Source: a virus
Length of the DNA: 27,872 nucleotides
Direction: 5' to 3' (one strand)
Virus record (IMG/VR): IMGVR_UViG_3300038417_000051
Span: 1 to 27,872 of that record
The notes below the pieces were generated by a model. It was not told the DNA's origin, ran no database searches, and saw only the letters and a program-made list of their open reading frames with translations. The position numbers and the translations under genes are program-made. Shown one piece after another: positions 27,595 through 27,872 of the stretch; position 1 is the stretch's first letter; every line of letters starts with the position of its first letter.

Positions 27595-27618
27595 CCCTTA
27601 CCCCCATGGCCGTAAGGG
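27595..27618. repeat. Hairpin after the nuclease gene
   Basis: CCCTTAC (27595-27601) and GTAAGGG (27612-27618) form a perfect 7-bp stem with a 10-base loop in the only sizeable gap of the right operon (27593-27652). No T-tract follows, so it is not a classical terminator. It may stabilise or partly terminate the transcript. Confidence 0.4.
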
Positions 27619-27652
27619 AAAGGCGCATAGCATAGAAGAGGGAGGGAGAAGG

Positions 27653-27850
27653 ATGAATATCCAAGGCGCTCATACCATAGAGACTCACGATTGGGGCATA
27701 GTCGTGAGGGCAAAGGAACCCGTCTACGATCTACTTTGCCGCGGATGTATCCCCATGGGCCATGAGTGGGAATGGCCTGAGACCGGAGGTTGCGGGCGCT
27801 GCCAGAAGTGTGGGGATGGACCGTGGCAGTTGCACAGGAGGAGAGTATGA
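27653..27850 (+). CDS. Small zinc-ribbon-like protein, 65 aa
   Basis: ATG 27653 with GAGGGAGGGAGAAGG upstream. CRGCIPMGHEWEWPETGGCG, then RCQKCGDG, provides several Cys in a ribbon-like arrangement in the C-terminal half. The N-terminus is a beta segment (HTIETHDWGIVVRAKEP). The stop overlaps the next ATG. Function unknown. Confidence 0.55.
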   Translation: MNIQGAHTIETHDWGIVVRAKEPVYDLLCRGCIPMGHEWEWPETGGCGRCQKCGDGPWQLHRRRV

Positions 27851-27872
27851 GCCAAGAAAAGGAAGTGCGGGA
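27847..27872 (+). CDS. Start of a further right-operon gene, truncated
   Basis: ATG 27847 overlaps the previous stop (ATGA), and a frame beginning MSQEKEVR runs to the window edge. AGGAGG lies four bases upstream of the ATG. Too short for any assignment. Confidence 0.5.

Overview
The window is part of a temperate, double-stranded DNA bacteriophage or prophage of a bacterial host that I cannot name. The evidence is a contiguous packaging and head module (small and large terminase, portal, scaffold-like and major-capsid-like genes), a replication pair, a Cro/CII/CI-type immunity region and a recombination module, packed with ATGA, GTGA and TGATG overlaps and strong Shine-Dalgarno sequences. No integrase, lysis cassette, tape-measure gene, tRNA, rRNA, insertion sequence or CRISPR array is visible. 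The three Sec-type signal peptides suit a Gram-negative host but do not prove one.

Layout, read outward from the immunity region near 21.9 kb. The leftward (minus) strand carries a Cro/YdaS-like gene, a CII-like HTH gene, a zinc-binding protein, an HNH nuclease, an O-like replication protein, a P-like helicase-loader candidate, four small genes (one a second HNH protein), an HTH protein, the terminases, a run of very small (often zinc-binding or membrane) genes, the portal, more small genes, a terminator-like structure at 9.53-9.58 kb, then scaffold, capsid, two tandem paralogues, two structural candidates, and three fibre- or lectin-like proteins that all begin with signal peptides. A further gene runs off the left edge. 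The rightward (plus) strand carries the CI-like repressor, an operator/promoter region, an HNH protein, small genes, a pentapeptide-repeat protein, several zinc-ribbon proteins, and a likely single-strand-annealing protein plus PD-(D/E)XK nuclease pair.

This is a mirror image of the lambda map: cro-cII-O-P-late genes in one direction, cI and then a pL-like recombination operon in the other. Near-identical 17-bp putative operators (GGTACKCTTATGTTACC) lie between cro and cI and again between cI and the recombination operon. A TTGC-N6-TTGC direct repeat, the lambda CII recognition pattern, lies between cro and the cII-like gene. The predicted promoters for cro, cI, the right operon and an inserted cassette each place an ATG at or within about 3 nt of the predicted transcript start, which suggests leaderless translation is used repeatedly.

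At 17.97-18.50 kb an independent plus-strand cassette interrupts the leftward operon. It has a near-consensus promoter with a perfect palindrome in its spacer, a small acidic protein, a zinc-ribbon microprotein and a perfect intrinsic terminator. It is the best candidate here for a moron with an unknown host-interaction role.
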